Below are positions 35,594 through 44,911 of a DNA stretch of 55,630 nt, piece after piece. The DNA is from RGIG9041 sp045541455 (lineage in GTDB: Bacteria; Bacillota; Clostridia; Oscillospirales; QAKW01): the NCBI GenBank assembly GCA_045541455.1, contig JAZQJA010000002.1, forward strand, positions 1 through 55,630. The letters are read 5' to 3'. The notes beneath the pieces were generated by a model, which saw nothing but the letters and a program-made list of their open reading frames with translations, was not told where the DNA came from and did not search any database. Each line of letters opens with the position of its first letter. Positions within the stretch are counted from its first letter, which is position 1. The translations under genes were made by a program, and so were the position numbers.

Positions 35594-35622
35594 ATTATAT
35601 ACTGTTATTCGTTATATGTCAA
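35594..35622 (-). promoter_or_regulatory. promoter of the metK riboswitch leader
   Basis: TTGACA (35622-35617) and TATAAT (35599-35594), both perfect on the minus strand with a 17-base spacer. The -35 overlaps the stop codon of the upstream COG2426 gene. Confidence 0.88.
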
Positions 35623-36113
35623 GCAAATATTTTAAATGCACTTACTATACCATAGCTTCCAAGGGTCATTATAAGTCCGGCTAGTAACACACCGCAAAAA
35701 ATTGCAAGCATAGACTTTTTAAATCGAATGCCAAGCAATGATGCAATAAGTGCGCCTGTCCAAGCGCCTGTGCCGGGAAGTGGTATTGCGACAAATATAA
35801 ACAAGCCGTAAAAAGTACCTTTATTTAATTTATCGCTGCGTTTGTCTGCACGTTCTATAAGTTTATTAGCCACATTATTAAACAGTTTGATTTTAGATTT
35901 TGACATATATTCTAATATTCTTTTAATAAATATCAAAATAAAAGGTATTGGCAAAATATTACCAAAAACTGCAATAAGATAGCAAATTATAGGGTTTATT
36001 CCTAAAAGCGAACCAACAGGAATTGCACCTCGCAATTCAACAATAGGAAACATTGAAATTATAAATACATATACTTCTGACGACAGTTGTTTAAGAAATT
36101 CAAATAATTCCAT
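35619..36113 (-). CDS. COG2426 small multidrug-export-type membrane protein
   Basis: The 164 residues have about five hydrophobic segments with the family blocks PIVELRGAIPVG near 24 and PLPGTGAWTGALIASLLG near 113. The family (PF06695) is named for drug export, but evidence is thin. AAGGAG precedes the ATG. It follows the ECF S component by about 30 bases and is probably in the same transcript. Confidence 0.88.
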   Translation of the reverse strand: MELFEFLKQLSSEVYVFIISMFPIVELRGAIPVGSLLGINPIICYLIAVFGNILPIPFILIFIKRILEYMSKSKIKLFNNVANKLIERADKRSDKLNKGTFYGLFIFVAIPLPGTGAWTGALIASLLGIRFKKSMLAIFCGVLLAGLIMTLGSYGIVSAFKIFA

Positions 36114-36144
36114 CGCAAACTCCTTAACAAGTTATTTTATAAAC

Positions 36145-36684
36145 CTATTGATTATATTTTCGAATTATATTTCCGATGTGTTTGTATATTAAGAATGTTA
36201 TAACAGAGTTAACAATCGATTTAACAAGATTAAAGGCAATAATAAAAGGCATAAGCGTTAATATAACGCTACGGTCAACACCCATAAATAAAGGTGTTAC
36301 AAAATAATTAAACACTACCATAACAACACTCATAACTGCAATACCCACAGTTAGTGCTAAAGCGGCAGTTTTTTTTGTCTTTTTGGATAGGTAAATAAGA
36401 GATGCAGGTAAAACAAAAGCTGTAGTGGAGATTATATTCATAACAAAGCCAAATATACCACTCTTATCAAGCAAAAAAGCTTGAAAAATGGCAACAGCAA
36501 ATGAAGAACAAACACCATAAACCGGGCCAAAAATAAATGATGCGATAAGTACCGCAACATCACACAGGTCATACTCTAAAAAAGGAACCTGAGGAAAAAT
36601 TGGAAAAGCAAAATAACCAAGAATTATCGCAATGGCAGTAAGCATAGCGGTAACAGTTATTTTTTTTACTGTTTTATTTTTCAT
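36145..36684 (-). CDS. ECF transporter S component (RibU-like)
   Basis: The 179 residues make about six transmembrane helices, with the S-component start AMLTAIAIILGYFAFPIFP and the block YDLCDVAVLIASFIFGPVYG near 37, which is closest to riboflavin-type RibU. It would bind a vitamin and share the EcfA-EcfT module encoded elsewhere. The ATG at 36684 has CGGAG upstream. No FMN riboswitch is seen before it; the tuf terminator is there instead. Confidence 0.83.
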   Translation of the reverse strand: MKNKTVKKITVTAMLTAIAIILGYFAFPIFPQVPFLEYDLCDVAVLIASFIFGPVYGVCSSFAVAIFQAFLLDKSGIFGFVMNIISTTAFVLPASLIYLSKKTKKTAALALTVGIAVMSVVMVVFNYFVTPLFMGVDRSVILTLMPFIIAFNLVKSIVNSVITFLIYKHIGNIIRKYNQ

Positions 36685-36702
36685 AACGTTTACTCCGAAA
36701 AA

Positions 36703-36728
36703 AATGCCCCTGTAAAACACAGGGGCAT
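36703..36728 (-). terminator. terminator after tuf
   Basis: ATGCCCCTGT and ACAGGGGCAT form a stem with an AAAA-type loop, followed on the minus strand by seven T. It ends the large RNA polymerase/str operon. Confidence 0.9.
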
Positions 36729-36749
36729 TTAATTGCATTAGTTCAAAAA

Positions 36750-37949
36750 TTACTCGTTGATAGCTGTAACAACGCCTGAACCAACAGTTCTACCACCCTC
36801 ACGGATAGCAAAACGGAGACCAACTTCGATAGCGATAGGTGTGATAAGTTCAACGTCCATAACTACGTTGTCACCAGGTTTACACATATCGGTGCCTTCG
36901 GGAAGGTTAACGATACCTGTAACGTCGGTTGTTCTAAAATAGAACTGAGGTCTGTAGTTTGTGAAGAACGGGCTATGACGACCACCTTCTTCTTTAGTAA
37001 GAACGTAAACCTGACCCTTGAATTTGATGTGAGGATTGATTGTGCCGGGTTTAGCAAGAACCTGACCTCTTACGATGTCCTGTCTTGTAACACCACGGAG
37101 AAGAACACCAACATTGTCGCCAGCCTCTGCAAAGTCAAGAAGTTTTCTGAACATTTCAAGACCTGTAGCAACAGTTTTCTTGGTTTCTTTGATACCAACG
37201 ATTTCAACTTCCTCGTTGAGTTTGATTACACCACGCTCAACTCTACCAGTAGCAACAGTACCACGACCTGTGATTGTGAATACGTCCTCAACAGGCATAA
37301 GGAAGTCCTGATCAGCACTTCTCTCAGGTGTAGGAATGTATTCGTCAACAGCATTCATAAGTTCTACGATAGGAGCATACTCAGGAGCATTGATGTCTGT
37401 AGATGTTGACTCAAGAACCTGAAGACCTGAACCCTTAACGATAGGTGTATCATCGCCCGGGAACTCGTACTCGTTGAGAAGTTCTCTGATTTCCATCTCT
37501 ACGAGTTCAAGAAGTTCTTCGTCGTCAACCTGATCACATTTGTTCATGAAAACAACGATCTTCGGAACGCCAACCTGACGTGAAAGAAGAATGTGCTCTC
37601 TTGTCTGGGGCATAACGCCATCAGCAGCAGAAACAACGAGGATAGCACCATCCATCTGAGCAGCACCGGTAATCATGTTTTTAACATAGTCAGCATGTCC
37701 GGGGCAGTCAACGTGAGCATAGTGACGATTGTCTGTCTCATACTCAACGTGAGCAGTGTTGATAGTAATACCTCTTTCTCTCTCTTCAGGAGCCTTATCG
37801 ATGTCGCCGTACTCCGAGAAAGAAGCCTGACCTTTGAATGAAAGTACTTTTGTGATAGCAGCAGTAAGTGTAGTTTTGCCGTGGTCAACGTGGCCGATTG
37901 TACCAATGTTAACGTGCGGCTTTGTTCTTTCGAATTTAGCTTTTGCCAT
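36750..37949 (-). CDS. tuf: elongation factor Tu
   Basis: EF-Tu brings aminoacyl-tRNA to the ribosome. The 399 residues show GHVDHGKTTLTAAIT, RGITINTAHVEYET, DCPGHADYVKNM, NKCDQVDD and the C-terminal domains 2 and 3 (GTVATGRVERG, HSPFFTNYRPQFYFRTTDVTG in part). Codon use is markedly less AT-rich than nearby genes, as expected for very high expression. GGGAGG precedes the ATG; the gene is last in the operon. Confidence 0.98.
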   Translation of the reverse strand: MAKAKFERTKPHVNIGTIGHVDHGKTTLTAAITKVLSFKGQASFSEYGDIDKAPEERERGITINTAHVEYETDNRHYAHVDCPGHADYVKNMITGAAQMDGAILVVSAADGVMPQTREHILLSRQVGVPKIVVFMNKCDQVDDEELLELVEMEIRELLNEYEFPGDDTPIVKGSGLQVLESTSTDINAPEYAPIVELMNAVDEYIPTPERSADQDFLMPVEDVFTITGRGTVATGRVERGVIKLNEEVEIVGIKETKKTVATGLEMFRKLLDFAEAGDNVGVLLRGVTRQDIVRGQVLAKPGTINPHIKFKGQVYVLTKEEGGRHSPFFTNYRPQFYFRTTDVTGIVNLPEGTDMCKPGDNVVMDVELITPIAIEVGLRFAIREGGRTVGSGVVTAINE

Positions 37950-38049
37950 TGTAAATATCCTCCCTTTAGAAAAGAAATCTAATTATAAGTTTATTTTAAT
38001 AAATAATATAGGTTTTTGCAAGTCTTTTTTATAATTATTTTAAGAAAGA

Positions 38050-40131
38050 TTACTCAGCTTTCTGATGATTGCTTATAATCTTCTCAGAAATAGACTTCGG
38101 AACCTCAAGATATGAATCGGGTTCCATTGAATATTGACCACGACCCTGTGTTTTTGAACGAAGGTCTGTAGCGTAGCCAAACATTTCAGCAAGAGGAACA
38201 AGAGCGGTAATGCTCTGTGTACCGTTAGCAGCTTCCATACCCTGAATCTGACCACGACGTGAGTTAAGGTCACCCATAACATCACCCATGTATTCTTCAG
38301 GAACAATAGCAACTACCTTCATAAGTGGCTCAAGAAGTACGGGGTTAGCTTTTCTGATAGCTTCTTTAATAGCCATTGAACCGGCAATCTTAAATGCCAT
38401 TTCAGAAGAGTCAACTTCGTGGTATGAACCATCATAAAGGGTAACTTTGAGGTCAACTACATTGTAGCCGGCAAGTACACCAGACTGCATAGCACCCTGA
38501 ATACCGGCATCAACAGCAGGAATGTATTCCTTGGGAATAGCACCGCCGACGATTGCATTGACAAACTCATAACCCTTACCTGACTCGTTAGGTTCAACTT
38601 TGATTTTAACGTGACCGTATTGACCTTTACCACCTGACTGGCGAGCATATTTATGGTCAACATCTGCGGGTTTTCTGATGGTTTCTTTGTATGAAACCTG
38701 AGGTTTACCTACATTAGCCTCAACCTTGAATTCACGAGTAAGTCTATCTACGATGATTTCAAGATGAAGTTCACCCATACCTGCAATAATTGTCTGACCT
38801 GTTTCCTCATCAGTATATGTTCTGAAAGTAGGATCTTCTTCTGCAAGTTTTGCAAGAGCAACGCCCATTTTTTCCTGTGAAGCCTTTGATTTAGGCTCAA
38901 TAGCAACACGGATAACGGGTTCAGGGAATTCCATTGATTCCAAAACGATAGGTGAGTCATTTGCACAAAGAGTGTCACCTGTAGTAACATTCTTAAGACC
39001 AACAGCTGCAGCAATATCACCTGCATAAACTTCTGTGATGTCTTTACGGTGATTTGCGTGCATTGCAACAATACGACCGATACGTTCGTTTGATTCTTTA
39101 GTAGAGTTATAAACAGTTGAACCTGCGTTAAGTTTACCTGAGTAAACTCTGAAGAAGCAGAGTTTACCAACGAAGGGGTCTGTCATAATCTTAAATGCAA
39201 GAGCCGAGAAAGGCTCGTTGTCATCAGCATGTCTTTCCTGCTCTTCCTCTGTACGCGGAACAACACCCTTTATAGGTGGAATGTCAAGCGGAGAAGGCAT
39301 ATACTCAACGATATTGTCCAAAAGGAGCTGTACACCCTTATTTTTATAAGATGTACCGCAGCAAACAGGTACCATTGTATTGTCAATGGTAGATACACGA
39401 ATTGCTGTTTTAATCTCGTCTATTGTGAGTTCTTCACCTTCAAGGTACTTCATCATAAGTTCCTCTGAAGTTTCAGCAACGTGCTCAACAAGGTTTGCTC
39501 TGTACTCTTCAGCAAGATCCTTCAAATCCTCGGGTATTTCTTCTTCACGAATATCTTTTCCGAGGTCATCGTAGTATACAAAAGCTTTCATTTCGAGAAG
39601 GTCAATAATACCTTTAAAGGTATCTTCCTTACCGATAGGAAGCTGAATCGGTACAGCATTTGTTTTAAGTCTGTCCTTCATCATCTGAACAACTCTAAAG
39701 AAATCTGCACCCATAATGTCCATTTTATTTACATAAGCCATACGCGGTACTTGATACTTGTCAGCCTGTCTCCAAACGGTTTCAGACTGAGGCTCAACAC
39801 CGCCTTTAGCACAAAGTACGGTTACAGAACCATCAAGAACACGAAGCGAACGCTCAACTTCTACTGTAAAGTCAACGTGTCCGGGAGTGTCAATGATATT
39901 AATTCTGTGACCTTACCACTGAGCTGTTGTAGCAGCAGATGTGATAGTAATACCACGCTCTTGCTCCTGATCCATCCAGTCCATTGTGGCTGTACCGTCA
40001 TGTGTTTCACCGATACGGTGATTTATACCTGTATAGAAAAGAATACGCTCTGTCGTTGTGGTTTTACCGGCATCGATATGAGCCATAATACCTATATTTC
40101 TATACTTGTCTAAGGGGTATTCTCTAGGCAT
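38050..40131 (-). pseudogene. fusA: elongation factor G, frame interrupted by one in-frame TAA
   Basis: EF-G translocates tRNAs and mRNA on the ribosome. From the ATG at 40131 (AAAGGAG upstream) the frame gives residues 1-72 with AHIDAGKTTTTERIL and RGITITSAATTAQW, then TAA at 39913-39915, then continues in the same frame with GHRINIIDTPGHVDFTVE to a normal end, 693 codons in all. Most EF-Gs have Lys at the stop position, so one A-to-T change (AAA to TAA) explains it. No insertion or deletion is seen and every later domain is intact (domain IV, the GGKGQYGHVK loop, and the C-terminal fold). It is either a sequence error, a true nonsense allele with a second fusA elsewhere, or read through; the window cannot tell. 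Confidence 0.9.
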
Positions 40132-40154
40132 ATAAACTCCTTTCTAAACAGTGA

Positions 40155-40625
40155 TTACCATCTGTAATGAGCAAAAGCTTTGTTTGCCTCTGCCATTTTG
40201 TGTGTCTCGTCGCGTTTTTTACAAGCGCCGCCAACACCGTTAATCGCATCCATAATTTCAGCTGCGAGGCGTTCTGCCATAGTGCGCTCATTTCTCGATC
40301 TTGAATAAGCAGTAAGCCATCTGAGACCGAGTGTCTGACGTCTGTCAGCTCTAACTTCCATTGGAACCTGATAAGTAGCACCACCAACTCTGCGAGCTTT
40401 AACCTCGAGCTTGGGCATAATGTTTTCCATAGCTTCATTAAAAGCATCAAGTGCTTCTTTACCGGTTTTCTCTTTTACGATTTCAAATGCATCGTAAACA
40501 ATTTTCTGTGCAACACCCTTTTTACCGTCGTACATAACATTGTTGATAAGTTTTGTTACAACAATGCTGTTATACATAGGATCGGGTAACACTTCTCTTT
40601 TCGGGACAAAACCTCTTCTGGGCAT
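40155..40625 (-). CDS. rpsG: 30S ribosomal protein S7
   Basis: S7 nucleates assembly of the 30S head. The 156 residues begin MPRRGFVPKREVLPDPMYNS and contain the RNA-binding GGATYQVPMEV segment and the C-terminal HKMAEANKAFAHYRW. GGAGG precedes the ATG. A structured 128-base leader separates it from rpsL. Confidence 0.98.
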   Translation of the reverse strand: MPRRGFVPKREVLPDPMYNSIVVTKLINNVMYDGKKGVAQKIVYDAFEIVKEKTGKEALDAFNEAMENIMPKLEVKARRVGGATYQVPMEVRADRRQTLGLRWLTAYSRSRNERTMAERLAAEIMDAINGVGGACKKRDETHKMAEANKAFAHYRW

Positions 40626-40665
40626 GTTCTTCCCTCCTTCATATTTTATGATATCATTGGTACTC

Positions 40666-40728
40666 GAAACCGTTTAACCGGTTCCGTCAGCTTTAAGAGG
40701 TTAAGTATATATATTAACACTCTAAAGC
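40666..40728 (-). promoter_or_regulatory. two leader hairpins between rpsL and rpsG
   Basis: An AACCG/CGGTT hairpin (40666-40685) and a longer imperfect hairpin (40690-40728; GCTTTA and TAAAGC ends) lie between rpsL and rpsG. In enterobacteria S7 represses this intercistronic region; a comparable role here is inference. Confidence 0.45.
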
Positions 40729-40753
40729 TTAGAATTTAAAAGCAAATTCTAAC

Positions 40754-41170
40754 TTAGCTCTTCTTTGCTTTCTTTGCGCCGTATTTTGAACGGGACTGAT
40801 TTCTGTTAGCAACACCCTGAGTATCAAGTGTACCACGGATAATGTGGTAACGTACACCAGGAAGGTCCTTAACTCTGCCGCCGCGAATGAGAACAACGCT
40901 ATGCTCTTGCAGGTTATGGCCAACACCGGGGATATAGGACGTAACCTCAACACCGTTTGTAAGTCTAACTCTGGCAATTTTTCTCAAAGCTGAGTTCGGC
41001 TTTTTAGGGGTAGTGGTTTTAACAGAAGTACATACGCCGCGCTTCTGCGGTGAGCTTGTTTTGGTGGGAACGTTTTTAAGTGTGTTCAAACCTCTGTTAA
41101 GAGCAGGTGCAGTTGATTTTTTTTCGCTTGTCTGTCTGCCCTTACGTACTAACTGGTTAAATGTAGGCAT
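40754..41170 (-). CDS. rpsL: 30S ribosomal protein S12
   Basis: S12 contributes to decoding accuracy at the A site. The 138 residues contain MPTFNQLVRKGRQ, the KKPNSALRKIARVRLTNG segment (site of streptomycin-resistance lysines) and PGVGHNLQEHSVVLIRGGR. The wild-type KPNS lysine is present. GGAGAAAATC precedes the ATG. Confidence 0.98.
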   Translation of the reverse strand: MPTFNQLVRKGRQTSEKKSTAPALNRGLNTLKNVPTKTSSPQKRGVCTSVKTTTPKKPNSALRKIARVRLTNGVEVTSYIPGVGHNLQEHSVVLIRGGRVKDLPGVRYHIIRGTLDTQGVANRNQSRSKYGAKKAKKS

Positions 41171-41238
41171 GATTTTCTCCTTTCTTCATTATTATATATA
41201 GAAAAGGGTAATTAATCCCTTTACTACCAAAAATAATA

Positions 41239-41275
41239 AAACTATCAGATGCCAATATACAGCACCTGATAGTTT
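41239..41275 (-). terminator. hairpin between rpoC and rpsL, terminator or attenuator
   Basis: AAACTATCAG and CTGATAGTTT are a perfect 10-bp inverted repeat followed on the minus strand by TATTATTTTT. It lies right at the start of the transcript from the promoter at 41273-41300, so it could attenuate rpsL-rpsG-fusA-tuf. Confidence 0.65.
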
Positions 41276-41300
41276 ATCATATTATATTACAACTTGTCAA
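41273..41300 (-). promoter_or_regulatory. internal promoter candidate for rpsL
   Basis: TTGACA (41300-41295) and GATAAA (41278-41273) with a 16-base spacer on the minus strand, just before the rpoC stop is passed. It would give the translation genes expression independent of rpoBC. Confidence 0.5.
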
Positions 41301-41312
41301 GAAAAATATTAA

Positions 41313-44300
41313 TTATTCTTCATCTATAGATATGCTGACAAGTTCGGGTTCAGCTGCACGGTAAACCTGCATACCAGTTCCCGCAGGAACAAGACGTCCA
41401 ATAAGAACATTTTCCTTAAGTCCAACCAACGGGTCAATTTTGCCTTTGATAGCTGCATCAGTAAGAACCTTGGTAGTTTCCTGGAATGAAGCTGCAGAAA
41501 GGAACGAATCGGTTGCAAGTGCTGCTTTTGTAATACCGAGTAAAACCGGTGAGCACTTAATTTCGGTGACGGTATTATCCCCTGACTCGATTTGAGCTTT
41601 GATTTCTTTATTCTTTTCCTCAACCTCATATTTATCAGCAAGAGTACCAATGAGTAAATCGCCTGTACCGTTATCTTCAATACGAACTTTTCTAATCATT
41701 TGGCGAACAATAACCTCTATATGCTTATCATTAATGTCAACACCCTGCAAACGATAAACATTTTGTACTTCTTTAATAAGGTAATCCTGCACTGCAATTT
41801 CGCCTTTAAGACGAAGGACATCATGAGGATTAATAACACCGTCAGATATGATTTGTCCTTTTTCAACGTGTTTGCCCTCAAGTGAATCTTTATACTTAAG
41901 GCCAAACGGGATAGCCATAGGCAACTCACCGCCATCGTCAAGTTTAATGATTACATGAGTGTTATTATCATTGTCAGGACGTTCACTTTCGTCAAGGAAA
42001 ATAGTTCCTGATTCTTCTGCTAAAACAGCAGTCTTTTTAGGTTTGCGAGCCTCAAAAAGTTCTTCAACTCTGGGAAGACCCTGAGTAATATCTTCAGCAG
42101 ATGCTACACCGCCGGTATGGAATGTACGCATAGTAAGCTGTGTACCAGGCTCACCGATCGACTGCGCTGCAATAATACCAACAGCTTCACCAACTGCAAC
42201 GGGATTACCATTCGCAAGGTTTGCACCATAGCATTTAGCACAAACACCATGGTGTGAACGACATGTTAAAGTTGAGCGTATTTCGATTTCTGTAACGCCT
42301 TTTGCCTCCAGCAAATCTGCATCGTTATCATCCATCATCTTATCTTTAGAAATAAGCACTTCACCGGTGATTTCATCAATAAAATCATTAACGAGATAAC
42401 GACCGATAAGTCTGTCTCTAAATGCCTCAATAACTGTTTTATCCTTGCCGTCGCCTTCAACAATATCAGATGCCATAAGACCGTCACTAGCACCACAGTC
42501 AAGTTCACGAATAATAACATCCTGAGAAACGTCAACAAGACGTCTTGTAAGGTAACCTGAGTCAGCAGTTCTAAGTGCAGTATCTGCAAGACCTTTACGC
42601 GCACCTCTCGAAGAAATAAAATACTCAATTACATTAAGTCCTTCACGGAAGTTTGCCCTAATTGGTATTTCGATAGCTTTACCGGAAGTATTAGCCATAA
42701 GACCACGCATACCTGCAAGCTGTCTAATCTGATTCATAGAACCACGGGCACCGGAATTTGCCATCATATAGATTGGGTTGAATCTATCAAGGTGATTTTG
42801 AAGTGCGTTTGTAACCTCTTTTGTAGTTTCATCCCATGTTTTGATTACTAGGCTGTAACGATCCTCATTTGAAATGAAACCGTATTTATAATCTTCGGTG
42901 ATCTTTTTGATTTTTTCCTCAGCTCTGTCAATGCATTCTTTTTTCTGAGGAGGTACTGTCATATCAGAGCAAGAAACGGTGATTGCACCACGGGTTGAGA
43001 ATTTATAACCCTGAGATTTAATATTATCAAGAACTTCAGCAGTAACTGTTGAACCGTGAGTTTTTATACAGTTATAGATTATTTTATCAAGAGTTTTCTT
43101 TGTAACAACAAAGTTAACTTCAAGATCAAATATCTTAGTTGCATCACTTCTGTCAACAAAACCAAGATCCTGCGGGATAGGATTATTAAATATGATAAGA
43201 CCTACGGTACAGTCAATAATTCTTGATTCTGTTTTTCCTTCCCACTCACCTGTTACACGAACTTTAATAGGTGCATGAAGACCGACAACACCGTTCTCAT
43301 AAGCCATAAGAGCTTCATCTTTATCACGGAAAACCTTACCAGCACCGATTTCATCTTCCTTCACAATTGTAAGGTAGTATGAACCAAGAACCATATCCTG
43401 AGTAGGAACAGTTACAGGGCGGCCGTCTTGAGGTTTAAGTAAGTTATTTGCAGATAGCATAAGGAAACGTGCTTCTGCTTGCGCCTCAGCTGAAAGCGGA
43501 ACGTGAATAGCCATCTGGTCGCCGTCAAAGTCAGCATTATAAGCGGTACAAACAAGAGGATGAAGTTTCAATGCCCTACCTTCAACCAAAACAGGTTCAA
43601 AAGCTTGAATACCAAGTCTGTGGAGTGTAGGTGCACGGTTTAACAAAACGGGATGGTCTTTGATAACATCTTCAAGTGCGTCCCATACCTCTTTGCGAAG
43701 TTTTTCTACCATCTTTTTGGCAGACTTTATGTTAGTTGCATGACCGTCAGCAACAAGCTTTTTCATTACAAAAGGCTTAAACAGTTCGATAGCCATTTCT
43801 TTAGGCACACCACACTGATAAATTTTCAGTTCAGGACCTACAACGATAACCGAACGACCCGAATAGTCAACACGCTTACCGAGAAGGTTTTGACGGAAAC
43901 GGCCCTGTTTACCTTTAAGCATATCCGAAAGAGATTTAAGCGGACGATTGTTCTGACCGGTAACAGGTCTTCCGCGTCTACCATTATCGATAAGAGCATC
44001 AACAGCCTGCTGGAGAATACGCTTTTCGTTTCTTACGATAACATCGGGAGCACCGAGTTCCAAAAGTCTTTTAAGACGATTATTTCTATTAATTACGCGT
44101 CTGTAAAGATCATTAAGGTCAGATGTAGCAAATCTACCACCATCTAGTTGAACCATTGGTCTGATTTCCGGCGGAATTACCGGAATTACGTCTAAAATCA
44201 TCCATTCAGGTCGATTGCCTGAATTTCTAAATGCTTCAACAACCTCAAGTTTTTTAATTATCTTTGCACGTTTTTGCCCTGTTGCATCAACAAGTGCTTC

Positions 44301-44873
44301 TTTTAGATCTTTTGAAGTCTGTTCGAGATCAATTTCAGCAAGTAGTTCTTTAATATATTCTGCACCCATACCTGCCTTAAAATCATCCTCATAACGTTCA
44401 CGCATTTCTGCGTATTCAGAATCGTTAAGAAGTTGCTTTTTCATCAAAGGTGTATCACCGGGATCGGTAACAATATACGAGTCGAAATAAAGAACTTTTT
44501 CGAGTTCCTTGGGTGAAAGGTCAAGCATAAGACCCATTCTTGCAGGGATACCTTTAAAATACCAGATATGTGAAACAGGAGCTGCCAATTCTATATGGCC
44601 CATTCTCTCACGGCGAACTTTAGCTTTTGTAACCTCAACACCGCACTTATCACATATTTTGCCTTTAAATCTTATTCTCTTATATTTACCACAATGGCAC
44701 TCCCAGTCCTTTGTAGGTCCAAAGATTTTTTCACAGAAAAGACCGTCTTTTTCAGGTTTGAGAGTTCTATAGTTAATGGTTTCGGGCTTTTTAACTTCAC
44801 CGTATGACCATTCTCTGATTTTTTCAGGAGATGCAAGACCGATTTTTATGGCTTCAAATGCATTGAATTCCAT
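41313..44873 (-). CDS. rpoC: RNA polymerase subunit beta'
   Basis: Beta' forms half of the RNA polymerase active site. The 1186 residues have the N-terminal zinc finger CHCGKYKR...CDKCGVEV, the active-site NADFDGDQMAIHVP, the trigger-loop/bridge regions (GAMRGLMANTSG-like AGMRGLMANTSGKAIE) and the second zinc site CRSHHGVCAKCYG. Length fits Clostridia without large insertions. AAAGGAG precedes the ATG; the next gene upstream is rpoB. Confidence 0.98.
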   Translation of the reverse strand: MEFNAFEAIKIGLASPEKIREWSYGEVKKPETINYRTLKPEKDGLFCEKIFGPTKDWECHCGKYKRIRFKGKICDKCGVEVTKAKVRRERMGHIELAAPVSHIWYFKGIPARMGLMLDLSPKELEKVLYFDSYIVTDPGDTPLMKKQLLNDSEYAEMRERYEDDFKAGMGAEYIKELLAEIDLEQTSKDLKEALVDATGQKRAKIIKKLEVVEAFRNSGNRPEWMILDVIPVIPPEIRPMVQLDGGRFATSDLNDLYRRVINRNNRLKRLLELGAPDVIVRNEKRILQQAVDALIDNGRRGRPVTGQNNRPLKSLSDMLKGKQGRFRQNLLGKRVDYSGRSVIVVGPELKIYQCGVPKEMAIELFKPFVMKKLVADGHATNIKSAKKMVEKLRKEVWDALEDVIKDHPVLLNRAPTLHRLGIQAFEPVLVEGRALKLHPLVCTAYNADFDGDQMAIHVPLSAEAQAEARFLMLSANNLLKPQDGRPVTVPTQDMVLGSYYLTIVKEDEIGAGKVFRDKDEALMAYENGVVGLHAPIKVRVTGEWEGKTESRIIDCTVGLIIFNNPIPQDLGFVDRSDATKIFDLEVNFVVTKKTLDKIIYNCIKTHGSTVTAEVLDNIKSQGYKFSTRGAITVSCSDMTVPPQKKECIDRAEEKIKKITEDYKYGFISNEDRYSLVIKTWDETTKEVTNALQNHLDRFNPIYMMANSGARGSMNQIRQLAGMRGLMANTSGKAIEIPIRANFREGLNVIEYFISSRGARKGLADTALRTADSGYLTRRLVDVSQDVIIRELDCGASDGLMASDIVEGDGKDKTVIEAFRDRLIGRYLVNDFIDEITGEVLISKDKMMDDNDADLLEAKGVTEIEIRSTLTCRSHHGVCAKCYGANLANGNPVAVGEAVGIIAAQSIGEPGTQLTMRTFHTGGVASAEDITQGLPRVEELFEARKPKKTAVLAEESGTIFLDESERPDNDNNTHVIIKLDDGGELPMAIPFGLKYKDSLEGKHVEKGQIISDGVINPHDVLRLKGEIAVQDYLIKEVQNVYRLQGVDINDKHIEVIVRQMIRKVRIEDNGTGDLLIGTLADKYEVEEKNKEIKAQIESGDNTVTEIKCSPVLLGITKAALATDSFLSAASFQETTKVLTDAAIKGKIDPLVGLKENVLIGRLVPAGTGMQVYRAAEPELVSISIDEE

Positions 44874-44911
44874 ATTATTATTTACTCCTTTCGATTATAT
44901 CCTAAAACGAA

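Noticed and set aside
39913..39915. Recoding such as selenocysteine or pyrrolysine in fusA
   Set aside because: Those use TGA and TAG. This is TAA, with no known recoding signal; a point change or error is more likely.
39481..40113. 210-codon plus-strand frame opposite fusA
   Set aside because: It lies antisense to conserved EF-G sequence and shows no recognisable domain.
43653..44147. 164-codon plus-strand frame inside rpoC
   Set aside because: It is a shadow of rpoC, with no ribosome site and no family pattern.
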